Shown here: positions 39,440 to 47,935 of the stretch, one piece after another | How positions within the stretch are numbered: the stretch's first letter is position 1 | How the letters are laid out: each line of letters opens with the position of its first letter | Assembly (NCBI GenBank): GCA_001898835.1 | Contig: MKVM01000001.1 | Location: 330,233 to 394,232, forward strand | Direction: 5' to 3' | Origin: Micrococcales bacterium 72-143 | GTDB taxonomy: Bacteria; Actinomycetota; Actinomycetes; Actinomycetales; Microbacteriaceae | Length of the DNA stretch: 64,000 nucleotides | Made by a program: the position numbers and the translations under genes | The notes under the pieces: generated by a model | The model's input: the letters and a program-made list of their open reading frames with translations, nothing else | What the model was told of the DNA's origin: nothing | The model's database searches: none

Positions 39440-40810
39440 GTGTCCGAGCAGACCTTCGACCTCGTCGTCCTGGGAGCGGGAAGCGGTGGCTACGCCGCCG
39501 CCCTGCGCTACGCCCAGCTCGGCAAGTCCGTCGCCCTCATCGAGAAGGACAAGGTGGGCGGCACCTGCCTGCACGTCGGCTGCATCCCGACGAAGGCCCT
39601 CCTCCACTCGGCCGAGGTCGCAGATGTCTCGCGCGAGGCCGCCAAGTACGGCGTCACGACGCAGTTCGGCGGCATCGACATCGCCGCCGTGACCGCGTAC
39701 CGGGAGGGCATCGTCGCCGGCAAGTGGAAGGGCCTCCAGGGTCTCATCAAGGGTCGCGGCATCACCACGATCGAGGGCACGGGCCGGCTCGTCTCCCCCA
39801 CCACCGTCCAGGTCGGCGACCAGCTCATCACGGGCACCAACGTCATCCTCGCCACGGGCTCCTACTCGCGCACCCTCCCCGGTCTCGAGATCGGCGGACG
39901 CGTCATCACCTCCGAGCAGGCGCTCGCCCTCGACTTCGTGCCGAAGAAGGTCGCCGTGCTCGGCGGCGGCGTCATCGGCGTCGAGTTCTCGAGCGTCTGG
40001 AAGAGCTGGGGCGCCGACGTCACGATCATCGAGGCGCTCCCCCACCTCGTCCCCAACGAGGACGAGGCCATCTCGAAGCACTTCGAGCGCGCGTTCCGCC
40101 GCCGCGGCATCGACTTCAAGCTCGGCGTGCGCTTCTCGGGCGTCACGCAGAACGAGTCGGGCGTCGTCGTGACGCTGGAGAACGGGGAGACCGTCGAGGC
40201 CGACATCCTGCTCGTCGCCGTCGGGCGCGGGCCGCTCACCGCCAACCTCGGCTACGAGGAGGTCGGCGTGCAGCTCGACCGCGGCTTCGTCGTCGTAGAC
40301 GAGAAGCTGCAGACCACGGTTCCCGGCGTCTACGCCGTCGGCGACATCGTGCCCGGCCTGCAGCTCGCGCACCGCGGGTTCCAGCAGGGCATCTACGTCG
40401 CCGAGGTGCTCGCGGGCCTCGACCCCATCAAGGTCGAGGACGTCAACATCCCGAAGGTCACCTACTCCGACCCGGAGGTCGCGTCGGTGGGGCTCACCCA
40501 GGCCAAGGCCGAGGAGCAGTACGGCGCCGAGAACATCACGGCCGTCGAGTACAATCTCGCGGGCAACGGCAAGAGCCACATCATCGGCACCTCCGGCGTC
40601 ATCAAGGCGATCCGGGTCAACGACGGCCCGGTCGTCGGCGTGCACATGATCGGCGCGCGCGTGGGCGAGCTCATCGGCGAGGCGCAGCTCGTCGTCGACT
40701 GGGACGCCTACCCCGAGGACGTCGCCCCCTACATCCACGCCCACCCGACTCAGAACGAGGCGCTCGGCGAGGCCTTCCTGGCCCTCGCGGGGAAGCCCCT
40801 CCACGGCTGA
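39440..40810 (+). CDS. lpdA: Dihydrolipoyl dehydrogenase
   Basis: A 456-residue flavoprotein disulfide reductase. The FAD motif is GAGSGGYAA, the redox disulfide GGTCLHVGCIPTK (Cys43, Cys48), the NAD motif LGGGVIGVEF, and the C-terminal active pair HAHPTQNE (His435, Glu440). It reoxidises dihydrolipoyl groups of the E2 subunits of pyruvate and 2-oxoglutarate dehydrogenases. The start is GTG 39440 with AAGGGAG before it. sucB follows after 48 bp, and lipB-lipA are 3 kb on. Confidence 0.96.
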   Translation: MSEQTFDLVVLGAGSGGYAAALRYAQLGKSVALIEKDKVGGTCLHVGCIPTKALLHSAEVADVSREAAKYGVTTQFGGIDIAAVTAYREGIVAGKWKGLQGLIKGRGITTIEGTGRLVSPTTVQVGDQLITGTNVILATGSYSRTLPGLEIGGRVITSEQALALDFVPKKVAVLGGGVIGVEFSSVWKSWGADVTIIEALPHLVPNEDEAISKHFERAFRRRGIDFKLGVRFSGVTQNESGVVVTLENGETVEADILLVAVGRGPLTANLGYEEVGVQLDRGFVVVDEKLQTTVPGVYAVGDIVPGLQLAHRGFQQGIYVAEVLAGLDPIKVEDVNIPKVTYSDPEVASVGLTQAKAEEQYGAENITAVEYNLAGNGKSHIIGTSGVIKAIRVNDGPVVGVHMIGARVGELIGEAQLVVDWDAYPEDVAPYIHAHPTQNEALGEAFLALAGKPLHG

Positions 40811-40858
40811 GCCCGGCGGCTAAGCTAGAACGACACGGCTGAATAAGGAGCATCACCG

Positions 40859-42436
40859 ATGAGCGAATCCGTCAGCCTTCCGGCACTCGGCGAGAGTGTC
40901 ACGGAAGGTACGGTGACCCGCTGGCTGAAGAAGGTCGGCGACCGCGTGGAGGTCGACGAGCCTCTGCTCGAGGTCTCGACCGACAAGGTCGACACCGAGA
41001 TCCCCTCCCCCGTCGCGGGAGTGATCGAGGAGATCCTCGTCGCCGAGGACGAGACCGTCGAGGTCGGTGCGCCGCTCGTGCGCATCGGCGACGGTTCCGG
41101 CGGAGGCGAGGCTGCACCGGCCGCACCCGCAGCGGAGGAGGCTCCCGCCGCCCCGGCACCGGCTGAGGCGCCGGCCGCGGAGTCCCCCGCACCGGTTGCG
41201 GAAGCACCGGCGGCAGAGGCACCGGCCGCTCCGGCACCGGAGGCGCCCGCGGCAGAGGCGCCGGCCGCCGCGACCCCGGTCGCGGAGGCTCCCGCCGCCG
41301 CGCCCGTCACCGAGACCCCGATCGACGCGCCTTCCGCGTCCACGGAGGCTCCGGCCGCTCCCGCGACCCAGCCCGCCGCCGAGAGCGCGGAACCGGTCGA
41401 GGCCCCCGCGCCCGCAGGGTCCCCCGCACCGGCAGCGGCCGACGCGCCCGCCGCGCAGGCCGAGCAGCCTGTTGCGGAGGCTCCCGCCGCGAGCCCGGCC
41501 ACGACCTCCCACGCGGGGTACGTGACGCCGATCGTGCGCAAGCTCGCGACCGAGAAGGGCGTGGAGCTCCAGGGTGTGACCGGCACCGGCGTCGGAGGCC
41601 GCATCCGCAAGCAGGACGTGCTCGCCGCCGTCGCGACGGGTGCCACGGCCCCCGCCGCCGAGGCTCCGGCCGCGCCTGCCGCCGAGTCCGCCGCGGCGGC
41701 CCCGAGCGCCGAGGTCTCGCCGCTGCGCGGCACCACGGTCCCGATGACGCGCCTCCGCAAGGTCGTCGCCGAGCGGGCCGTCGTCTCGATGAACTCGACG
41801 GCGCAGCTCACCACCGTCGTCGAGGCGGATGTGACGAAGGTCGCCCAGCTCCGCGACGAGGTCAAGGCCGCGTTCCAGGAGAAGACCGGCACGAAGCTCT
41901 CCTTCATGCCGTTCTTCGCCCTCGCGACCGCCGAGGCCCTGCGCGCCTTCCCGATCATCAATGCGACGGTCGACGGCGACAACATCGTCTACCCGGAGAC
42001 CGAGAACCTCTCGATCGCGGTCGACACCGAGCGCGGGCTGCTGACGCCGGTGATCCGCGATGCGGGCGAGCTCGACATCGCGGGACTCGCGAAGGAGATC
42101 GCCGACCTGGCCGAGCGCACGCGTGACAACAAGCTGAAGCCCGACGAGCTCGCCGGGGGTACCTTCACGCTGACCAACACCGGTTCGCGTGGGGCGCTCT
42201 TCGACACGCCCGTCGTCTTCCTGCCGCAGGTCGCGATCCTCGGCACCGGCGTCGTCACCAAGAAGCCGGTCGTCGTGAGCGAGGGAGGCACCGACGCGAT
42301 CGCCATCCGCTCGACCGTCTACCTCGCGCTGTCGTACGACCACCGCATCGTGGACGGTGCGGATGCCGCACGCTTCCTGGGCGCCGTGAAGGCGCGCCTC
42401 GAGGCGGGCGACTTCCGGAGCTCGCTCGGCATCTAG
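40859..42436 (+). CDS. sucB: 2-oxoglutarate dehydrogenase-type E2 (dihydrolipoyllysine acyltransferase)
   Basis: A 525-residue E2. One lipoyl domain (1 to about 80) has the lipoyl-lysine in STDKVDTEIPS (Lys43). A very long Ala/Pro/Glu linker of about 125 residues follows, then the E1/E3-binding domain (YVTPIVRKLATEKGV, then GVGGRIRKQDVLAAV), a second Ala/Pro linker, and the catalytic domain with SYDHRIVDG (His495, Asp499). Actinobacterial E2 of this type can serve pyruvate and 2-oxoglutarate complexes, so the acyl specificity is not fixed by sequence. AAGGAG precedes ATG 40859. It overlaps the convergent pseudokinase gene by 4 bp. Confidence 0.92.
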   Translation: MSESVSLPALGESVTEGTVTRWLKKVGDRVEVDEPLLEVSTDKVDTEIPSPVAGVIEEILVAEDETVEVGAPLVRIGDGSGGGEAAPAAPAAEEAPAAPAPAEAPAAESPAPVAEAPAAEAPAAPAPEAPAAEAPAAATPVAEAPAAAPVTETPIDAPSASTEAPAAPATQPAAESAEPVEAPAPAGSPAPAAADAPAAQAEQPVAEAPAASPATTSHAGYVTPIVRKLATEKGVELQGVTGTGVGGRIRKQDVLAAVATGATAPAAEAPAAPAAESAAAAPSAEVSPLRGTTVPMTRLRKVVAERAVVSMNSTAQLTTVVEADVTKVAQLRDEVKAAFQEKTGTKLSFMPFFALATAEALRAFPIINATVDGDNIVYPETENLSIAVDTERGLLTPVIRDAGELDIAGLAKEIADLAERTRDNKLKPDELAGGTFTLTNTGSRGALFDTPVVFLPQVAILGTGVVTKKPVVVSEGGTDAIAIRSTVYLALSYDHRIVDGADAARFLGAVKARLEAGDFRSSLGI

Positions 42437-43797
42437 TCGCTCGCGATCCAGTCGCGGATCCGCCACCCGGCCTCGCCCCTCACGATGAGGAGCGAGGCCG
42501 GAGCCGTCTCCGGCCCCAGTCGTACGAGAGCGCTGTCGCCCAGCCTCTCCACGAGCTGCGGAGAGACGGGGTCGACGGCGGGAAGCGCCGCCTCGCCTCC
42601 CCCGCGCAGAGCCTCGACCCCGCGCCGGTCGTCGGCGAGTGCCGCCGAGCCCGCCTGATCGACCTCCTCCAGGCAGAGGAGGGACAGCTCGGCCAGGCAC
42701 TCCTCCCGTCGCGCGAGAAGCGCGACGACCGCCGCCAACGGGTCGTCCCCCGAGATGGCGCCGGTCCGGACGCCGGATGCCGAAGCCGCACCCGGTGCCT
42801 CGGAGGTCGGCGTGCCGGTCGGTGCGGCGGTCGCTGCGCTCGCGCCGTCCGGCACATGGGGAGCCGGCGGGGGCGGGAGCACCGCCAGCAGGAGCGCGGC
42901 GACGGCGAGCGCGGCTCCGCCTCCGACCGCCGTGCGTCGCCGCGCGGCCGAGAGGGCGTCGAGTCGCGCCCGCGCCGTGCCGACGAGCGCCCGTACGCGT
43001 TCGAGCGGTCGAGGCACCCTCCGGCCCGCGTCCGGCGCGCTCACCTCGCGCGTGACAGGCACGATGCGCTGCGCTCCGCGCACGGGTGGGCTCGCAGCGG
43101 CCGACGGCTCTGGCATCGCGACGGGCACCGCCGCCGCGAGGTCGCGGAGTCCGCGCGCCAAGGCGTCCAGCACCTCGGGCGCGGGCACCGCGGCGATGGC
43201 GACCGTCAGCTCGCGCGCCGCGGGCATGCGCGCGCCCGCCACGCGTGCCAGCACGTGCACGGCGAGCTCCCGGATCGCGGCCCGATCGCGCGCGACCCCG
43301 GCGACGCGCTCCCGGGCCACCTCGGGTGCGTGCGCCGCGAACAGCTCCGCCTGGAGGAATCCGCCGAGCACCGGCCCCTCCTCACCGATGGTGATGTCGG
43401 AGGCCGCCACCCGTCCGTGCGCAACCCCGACGTCGTGCAGCCTCGCGAGTGTCTCGACGAGGGGCAGCAGCACTCCGACCGCCTCCCCCGCCTGCCAGCT
43501 CTCGCGCTCGGCCAGCAGCCGGGCGAGCCCGGTGCCCGGCGCCCGGGCGAGGAGCGTCGCGGCGCCCATGTCGTCCTCCACGACGTCGATCACGGGCGTC
43601 ACCCCCGGCCCGCGGCCGCGATCGAGCGCGGCGAGCTCCCGCCGCCGCGCCCGCGCGCCGAGCCCGTCGAGGGCCCGCGCGAGCACCGCCGGGCGCGGCT
43701 CGTCGCCGTCGAGGCGCACCAGCAGGGTCTCCAGATGCGCGTCGCGCTCGAGAAGGCGCACCACCCGGATGCCCGGCCGCTCACGAAAGCTCGTCAC
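42433..43797 (-). CDS. Membrane-bound pseudokinase-like protein
   Basis: A 454-residue protein that I read as a degenerate Ser/Thr-kinase fold. Residues from about 25 to 210 follow kinase order, with LARLHDVGVAHGRVAASDITI at the catalytic-loop position and GPVLGGFLQ where the DFG motif should be. The HRD aspartate and the DFG motif are absent, so no phosphotransfer is expected. A proline/arginine-rich linker leads to one membrane helix (about 298-317), then an outside C-terminal domain of about 130 residues, possibly NTF2-like. The start is GTG 43797 with CAAGG before it. Actinobacteria use kinase-like scaffolds in envelope synthesis; the role here is inferred. Confidence 0.6.
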   Translation of the reverse strand: MTSFRERPGIRVVRLLERDAHLETLLVRLDGDEPRPAVLARALDGLGARARRRELAALDRGRGPGVTPVIDVVEDDMGAATLLARAPGTGLARLLAERESWQAGEAVGVLLPLVETLARLHDVGVAHGRVAASDITIGEEGPVLGGFLQAELFAAHAPEVARERVAGVARDRAAIRELAVHVLARVAGARMPAARELTVAIAAVPAPEVLDALARGLRDLAAAVPVAMPEPSAAASPPVRGAQRIVPVTREVSAPDAGRRVPRPLERVRALVGTARARLDALSAARRRTAVGGGAALAVAALLLAVLPPPPAPHVPDGASAATAAPTGTPTSEAPGAASASGVRTGAISGDDPLAAVVALLARREECLAELSLLCLEEVDQAGSAALADDRRGVEALRGGGEAALPAVDPVSPQLVERLGDSALVRLGPETAPASLLIVRGEAGWRIRDWIASD

Positions 43798-43908
43798 CTT
43801 GCGATCGTGCCCGGCGCCGGCCGTGGGTCGGCGCCGGGCACGTCTCGCTTCGTGACAAGCCGCCCGCCGCGATCCTGTGGAGGGGACAACGCGGCCCGAG
43901 GCGCCGTC

Positions 43909-43914
43909 TAGGCT
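43909..43914 (+). promoter_or_regulatory. Putative -10 of lipB (leaderless)
   Basis: TAGGCT, 6 nt before GTG 43921. The spacer GGAGGG is also purine-rich and could act as a ribosome site. Confidence 0.4.
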
Positions 43915-43920
43915 GGAGGG

Positions 43921-44580
43921 GTGGTCGACTACGTCGACGCGGGACTAAGCGCCAATTCCGTGTCGTATTCGACGGCCCTCGAACGCCAGCGTGCCCTGCA
44001 CGCCGACGTCGTGAGCGGCCGGGCGCCCGATACCGTGCTCCTCCTGGAGCATCCCTCCGTCTACACCGCCGGCAAGCGGACGGAGCCGCACGAGAGGCCC
44101 CCGGGCGGCACCCCCGTCGTCGACGTGGATCGCGGCGGCAAGATCACCTGGCACGGCCCCGGGCAGCTCGTCGGCTATCCGATCGTGCGGCTCGCCGACC
44201 CGATCGACGTCGTCGCCTACGTGCGGCGGCTCGAGGGCATGATGATCGGCGTGCTCGCCGACCACGGCATCGTCGGCACGCGCGTCGAGGGCCGCAGCGG
44301 CGTATGGATCGAACGGCCCGGACGCCCCGCCGACAAGATCGCCGCGATCGGCATCCGCGTCGCCGACGGCGTCACGATGCACGGCTTCGCGCTCAACTGC
44401 AGCAACGACCTCGAGCCCTACCGCGCGATCATCGCGTGCGGCATCCGGGACGCGGGGGTCACGACCATGAGCCGGGAGCTGGGCCGTGAGGTGACCCCCG
44501 CAGACGTGGTGCCGGACGTCGTGCGCCGCTTCGAGGACGCCCTCGAGGGAAGCCTCGTCCGGGCGGAGGTCCCCGCGTGA
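43921..44580 (+). CDS. lipB: Lipoyl(octanoyl) transferase
   Basis: A 219-residue transferase moving octanoyl from acyl carrier protein to lipoyl domains. It shows [18 protein letters not shown], Lys139 in [11 protein letters not shown] and the thioester Cys173 in [10 protein letters not shown], the two catalytic residues. The start is GTG 43921. It overlaps lipA by 4 nt (GTGA), the standard lipB-lipA pair, serving the nearby E2 protein. Confidence 0.95.
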   Translation: MVDYVDAGLSANSVSYSTALERQRALHADVVSGRAPDTVLLLEHPSVYTAGKRTEPHERPPGGTPVVDVDRGGKITWHGPGQLVGYPIVRLADPIDVVAYVRRLEGMMIGVLADHGIVGTRVEGRSGVWIERPGRPADKIAAIGIRVADGVTMHGFALNCSNDLEPYRAIIACGIRDAGVTTMSRELGREVTPADVVPDVVRRFEDALEGSLVRAEVPA

Positions 44581-45566
44581 GCGCCGAGCCGGCGGGGCGC
44601 AAGCTGCTGCGCCTCGAGGTGCGCAACGCCCAGACGCCCATCGAGCGCAAGCCCGAGTGGATCAAGACGCGCGCCAAGATGGGTCCCGAGTACACGGCGC
44701 TGCACTCGCTCGTGAAGTCCGAGGAGCTGCACACCGTGTGCCAGGAGGCCGGCTGCCCCAACATCTACGAGTGCTGGGAGGACCGCGAGGCGACGTTCCT
44801 CATCGGCGGCAGCCAGTGCACCCGGCGCTGCGACTTCTGCCAGATCGACACCGGCAAGCCCGCCGACTACGACACCGACGAGCCCCGGCGCGTCGCCGAG
44901 TCGGTGCAGCGGATGGGGCTGCGCTACGCGACCGTCACCGGCGTCGCCCGCGACGACCTGCCCGACGAGGGCGCCTGGCTGCACGCGGAGACGGTGCGCG
45001 CCATCCACGCCGCCAACCCGGGCACCGGTGTCGAGATCCTCGCGACCGACTTCTCCGGCAACCCCGCCCTGCTCGGCGAGGTGTTCGAGAGCCGCCCGGA
45101 GGTGTTCGCCCACAACGTGGAGACGGTGCCGCGCATCTTCAAGCGCATCCGTCCGGCGTTCCGCTACGAGCGCTCGCTCGGGGTGCTCACCGCAGCACGC
45201 GAGGCCGGACTCATCACGAAGTCGAACCTCATCCTCGGGATGGGCGAGGAACGCGGCGAGATCAGCCAGGCGCTGCGCGACCTCCACGCCGCCGGGTGCG
45301 ACATCATCACCGTGACCCAGTACCTGCGGCCGTCGCCGCGTCACCTGCCGGTGGCGCGCTGGGTGCGCCCGGAGGAGTTCGTGGAGCTCAAGCAGGAGGC
45401 CGAGGAGCTCGGCTTCCTGGGCGTGCTCGCCGGGCCGCTCGTGCGCTCGAGCTACCGCGCGGGCCGCCTCTGGGCGCGATCCATGGCGGCGAAGGGGCGG
45501 GACATCCCCGAGGGCCTCCTGCATCTCGCCGAGAGCGAAACGGGCTTCGCACAAGCGGTGTCCTAG
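44577..45566 (+). CDS. lipA: Lipoyl synthase
   Basis: A 329-residue radical SAM enzyme that inserts two sulfurs into the octanoyl group. The auxiliary cluster ligands are Cys55, Cys60 and Cys66 ([12 protein letters not shown]); the radical-SAM ligands are Cys81, Cys85 and Cys88 (CTRRCDFC). The C-terminal VRSSYRAG supplies the conserved serine ligand. The GTG start overlaps lipB. Length is normal. Confidence 0.96.
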   Translation: MSAEPAGRKLLRLEVRNAQTPIERKPEWIKTRAKMGPEYTALHSLVKSEELHTVCQEAGCPNIYECWEDREATFLIGGSQCTRRCDFCQIDTGKPADYDTDEPRRVAESVQRMGLRYATVTGVARDDLPDEGAWLHAETVRAIHAANPGTGVEILATDFSGNPALLGEVFESRPEVFAHNVETVPRIFKRIRPAFRYERSLGVLTAAREAGLITKSNLILGMGEERGEISQALRDLHAAGCDIITVTQYLRPSPRHLPVARWVRPEEFVELKQEAEELGFLGVLAGPLVRSSYRAGRLWARSMAAKGRDIPEGLLHLAESETGFAQAVS

Positions 45567-45573
45567 CGGCATC

Positions 45574-45579
45574 TAGGCT
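45574..45579 (+). promoter_or_regulatory. Putative -10 of the DUF4191 gene (leaderless)
   Basis: TAGGCT, 7 nt before ATG 45587, in the 20-bp gap after lipA. Confidence 0.45.
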
Positions 45580-45586
45580 GGAGCGC

Positions 45587-46288
45587 ATGGCACGCAGCAC
45601 CGCAGAGAAGGAACCCGGCCGCATCAAGCAGATGTGGCAGGTCTTCCAGATGACCCGCCGCTCCGACCCCGGCATCACCTGGTACCTGATCCTGGCCTTC
45701 ATCGTGCCCATCGCGGTGTCGATCGTGCTGTCGGTCGTGTTCTTCGCCGACAGCATCATCGCCATCATCCTGACGGTCGTCACGGGCGTGCTCGCGGGGT
45801 TGCTGCTCGTGCTCGTCGTGCTGGGGCGCCGCGCCGAACGCGCCGCCTACACCCAGATCGCCGGCCAGCCGGGCGCCGTCGGCGCCGTGCTCAAGAACGG
45901 CCTGCGCCGCTCGTGGATCGGCAGCGAGGAGCCCGTCGCGTTCAGCGCGAAGACCCGCGACGCCGTCTACCGCGCGGTCGGCCGGCCGGGCGTGGTGCTC
46001 ATCGGCGAGGGGCCGCGCTCGCGCACCCAGCCGATGCTCGAGAAGGAGCGCGGCGCCGTCGGGCGGCTGCTCCCCAACGTGCCCGTCCACCTGTTCTACG
46101 TGGGGCCCGATGCGGACTCGGTGGCGCTGCACAAGATCGCGTCGCGCCTCAACCGGCTGCCGCGCAAGCTCACCAAGGCCGAGGTGCTGCAGGTCGACAA
46201 GCGGCTCACCTCGGTCGCCAAGGTCAAGGGCTTCAAGATCCCCGGCGGCATCGACCCGCAGCGGATGCGCGCCCCGCGTCCGCGCTGA
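45587..46288 (+). CDS. DUF4191 membrane protein
   Basis: A 233-residue protein: a basic start, two adjacent membrane helices at about residues 31-82 (WYLILAFIVPIAVSIVLSVV first), then a cytoplasmic domain with RRAERAAYTQIAGQPGAVG and a basic C-terminus. This matches the DUF4191 family found downstream of lipA in actinobacteria; function is unknown. A TAGGCT box 7 nt upstream allows expression independent of lipA. Confidence 0.85.
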   Translation: MARSTAEKEPGRIKQMWQVFQMTRRSDPGITWYLILAFIVPIAVSIVLSVVFFADSIIAIILTVVTGVLAGLLLVLVVLGRRAERAAYTQIAGQPGAVGAVLKNGLRRSWIGSEEPVAFSAKTRDAVYRAVGRPGVVLIGEGPRSRTQPMLEKERGAVGRLLPNVPVHLFYVGPDADSVALHKIASRLNRLPRKLTKAEVLQVDKRLTSVAKVKGFKIPGGIDPQRMRAPRPR

Positions 46289-46303
46289 TCGCGGCCGTCC
46301 GCG

Positions 46304-47266
46304 TCATCCGACGCGCTCGAGCAGCCAGACGGCCATGTTCGAGCCGCTTCCCCCGATACAGGTCTGGTAGTACCCGGCGTAGCCTCCGGGCACCACGGAT
46401 GCTTCGCTGCCGTACACGAGGCCGCTGACGACCTCGGCGACCCGGTACGTGCCGTAGCCGGGGAACTGCACCATCGCGCCCGCACCGATCCGCCCCCACG
46501 CGCTGCCCCCGCATGACCAGTGCTCCGCCGCATAGAACGAGGCACCGAGGTAGCCCGCGATGCCCGGGACGTTGACGGAGCCACGGCAGGCGTCGATCTC
46601 GGCCTGGCCCCCGGAGGTCCAGATGCCCTCCACGTGCGCGACGCCCGAGACCGGTGCGCGACCTCCCCCGGCTGCGACGCGTGTGCGGGCCGCGGCGGCA
46701 GCGGCGGCCCGAGCCGCCTCCTGTTCGGCGGCGATGCGGGCCTGCTCCGCCTCCCAGGCGGCGACGGCGTCCGTGACCGCGGCGACGCGCTCCCCGAGCG
46801 CGTGAACCTGCCCGCTCACCGCGACGGCCACCTCGTCGAGGGCGCCGCTCGGCTGGGAGCCCGGGGGCCACACGAGCACGGCGCGCGACTCGAGCAGCGC
46901 GGCGTCCGCGCGCTCGAGCTCGGAGGCGAGGGCGGTGCGCGTGGTCTCCTCGAGCACGTGGCCGTCCGAGGCGACGAGCGCGGCACGTGCCGAGTGGGCG
47001 GTCGCGTCCAGCTCGTCCAGCCGCTCGACCAGCGGCGGGAGCGACGCGGTGGGGGCGAGGGAGGCGCGTGCACCCGACGCGGGCTCGGCCGAGACCTCGG
47101 CGACGGGGGTGAGCACGACGACCGCGACGACGACAGCGGCGGCCAGCACGAGCTGCCGCACCACCGCATCCCCCGTGGTGACGGTCCGGCGCGATGTGGA
47201 GTGCGCAGCGGCCGCGACGAGCGCGCCCCGTCGACCGTGGTGCCCGATGCTCGTCATACCCGCCAC
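46304..47266 (-). CDS. Membrane-anchored secreted protein with a sortase-like C-terminal domain
   Basis: A 320-residue protein: N-terminal extension, one hydrophobic anchor or signal segment at about 37-56, a helical stalk, an Ala-rich AAAAAAARTRVAAGGG hinge, and a C-terminal domain of about 110 residues. That domain contains AAEHWSCGG, PGYGTYRVAEVV, GYYQTCIGG and a terminal LLERVG. The His, QTC cysteine and late Arg fall in the order of the sortase triad, and the GTYRV strand also fits a sortase-like barrel. This is my inference, and no known name is assigned. The stalk design resembles the CAP protein at 29006-30298. Confidence 0.55.
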   Translation of the reverse strand: MAGMTSIGHHGRRGALVAAAAHSTSRRTVTTGDAVVRQLVLAAAVVVAVVVLTPVAEVSAEPASGARASLAPTASLPPLVERLDELDATAHSARAALVASDGHVLEETTRTALASELERADAALLESRAVLVWPPGSQPSGALDEVAVAVSGQVHALGERVAAVTDAVAAWEAEQARIAAEQEAARAAAAAAARTRVAAGGGRAPVSGVAHVEGIWTSGGQAEIDACRGSVNVPGIAGYLGASFYAAEHWSCGGSAWGRIGAGAMVQFPGYGTYRVAEVVSGLVYGSEASVVPGGYAGYYQTCIGGSGSNMAVWLLERVG

Positions 47267-47378
47267 CTCGCGATCCGGAATCCGGTGCGGAGACGTCGGG
47301 TGCGCCTCGATCGACCCTCAGTTTCCTCCTCCCTGTCCCCTGAAGCAAGGGGACGGGGTACAGAGGGTGGTCTCCGGC

Positions 47379-47801
47379 CTAGATGCGGACGAGGACGGTT
47401 CCCGCGGCCTTGTCGTGCAGGCCGCGCTGGTCGCGATCCCAGATGAGGGCGGGGATCGCGAGACAGAGCAGCACCGTCCGCGCCGCCGGGCGCCAGAATC
47501 CGAGGTAGCCGCCCGCCATCGGCACCACCCGCAGCCGCACGACGAGGTGGCCCAGGCTGCCGTTCGCGACGACGAGGAAGAGGTACTGGAGCGCGGCGAA
47601 GATCCCCAGTGTGATGAACGGATCGGTGCCGAGATGCGTCGGGAAGAACGCCCACGACAGGAGCGACGCGACCGCCCAATCGATCACGATCGCGATCGCG
47701 CGCCGACCGAGCCGGCCCACCGAGCGCGGACCGTGCTCCGGAAGCCCCAGACGCTCCCCCGGCCAGCGGTTGGCGGCCGGGTCGGCGGGGGCGGAGGTCA
47801 C
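47379..47801 (-). CDS. RDD family membrane protein
   Basis: A 140-residue protein with the RDD layout: GRRAIAIVIDWAVASLLSW (the Arg/Asp membrane motif), a second hydrophobic segment, GSLGHLVVRLRVVPMAGG, and a final RDQRGLHDKAAGTVLVRI. RDD proteins are small and of uncertain function. The chosen start is GTG 47801, with TAGAGT 7 nt upstream; longer in-frame starts would cross this promoter. It diverges from glnA, a common actinobacterial order. Confidence 0.85.
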   Translation of the reverse strand: MTSAPADPAANRWPGERLGLPEHGPRSVGRLGRRAIAIVIDWAVASLLSWAFFPTHLGTDPFITLGIFAALQYLFLVVANGSLGHLVVRLRVVPMAGGYLGFWRPAARTVLLCLAIPALIWDRDQRGLHDKAAGTVLVRI

Positions 47802-47808
47802 GTGACCC

Positions 47809-47814
47809 ACTCTA
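47809..47814 (-). promoter_or_regulatory. Putative -10 of the RDD gene (leaderless)
   Basis: TAGAGT on the minus strand, 7 nt before GTG 47801. Confidence 0.4.
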
Positions 47815-47825
47815 GGGAGATGCGC

Positions 47826-47863
47826 GTAACATGCCCGAAACAAACCGGTCACGGTCGGGAAAT
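47826..47863 (+). promoter_or_regulatory. GlnR box upstream of glnA
   Basis: GTAAC-n6-GAAAC-n6-GTCAC-n6-GAAAT, with all spacers exactly 6 nt, reproduces the actinobacterial GlnR consensus of two a/b site pairs. It lies 73-110 bp before the glnA start. It predicts nitrogen-limitation control of glnA by GlnR; the glnR gene is outside this window. Confidence 0.85.
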
Positions 47864-47935
47864 GCCGTCCCCCTAGCCTCAGAGCGGCTGCACCCGCAGC
47901 CTCCACCCCGTTCCACGCCCTTGGAGTAACTCCCT

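Noticed and set aside
41100-41730. Tandem repeat or mobile sequence in sucB
   Set aside because: The repetitive GC-rich DNA encodes the Ala/Pro/Glu linkers normal in E2 proteins.
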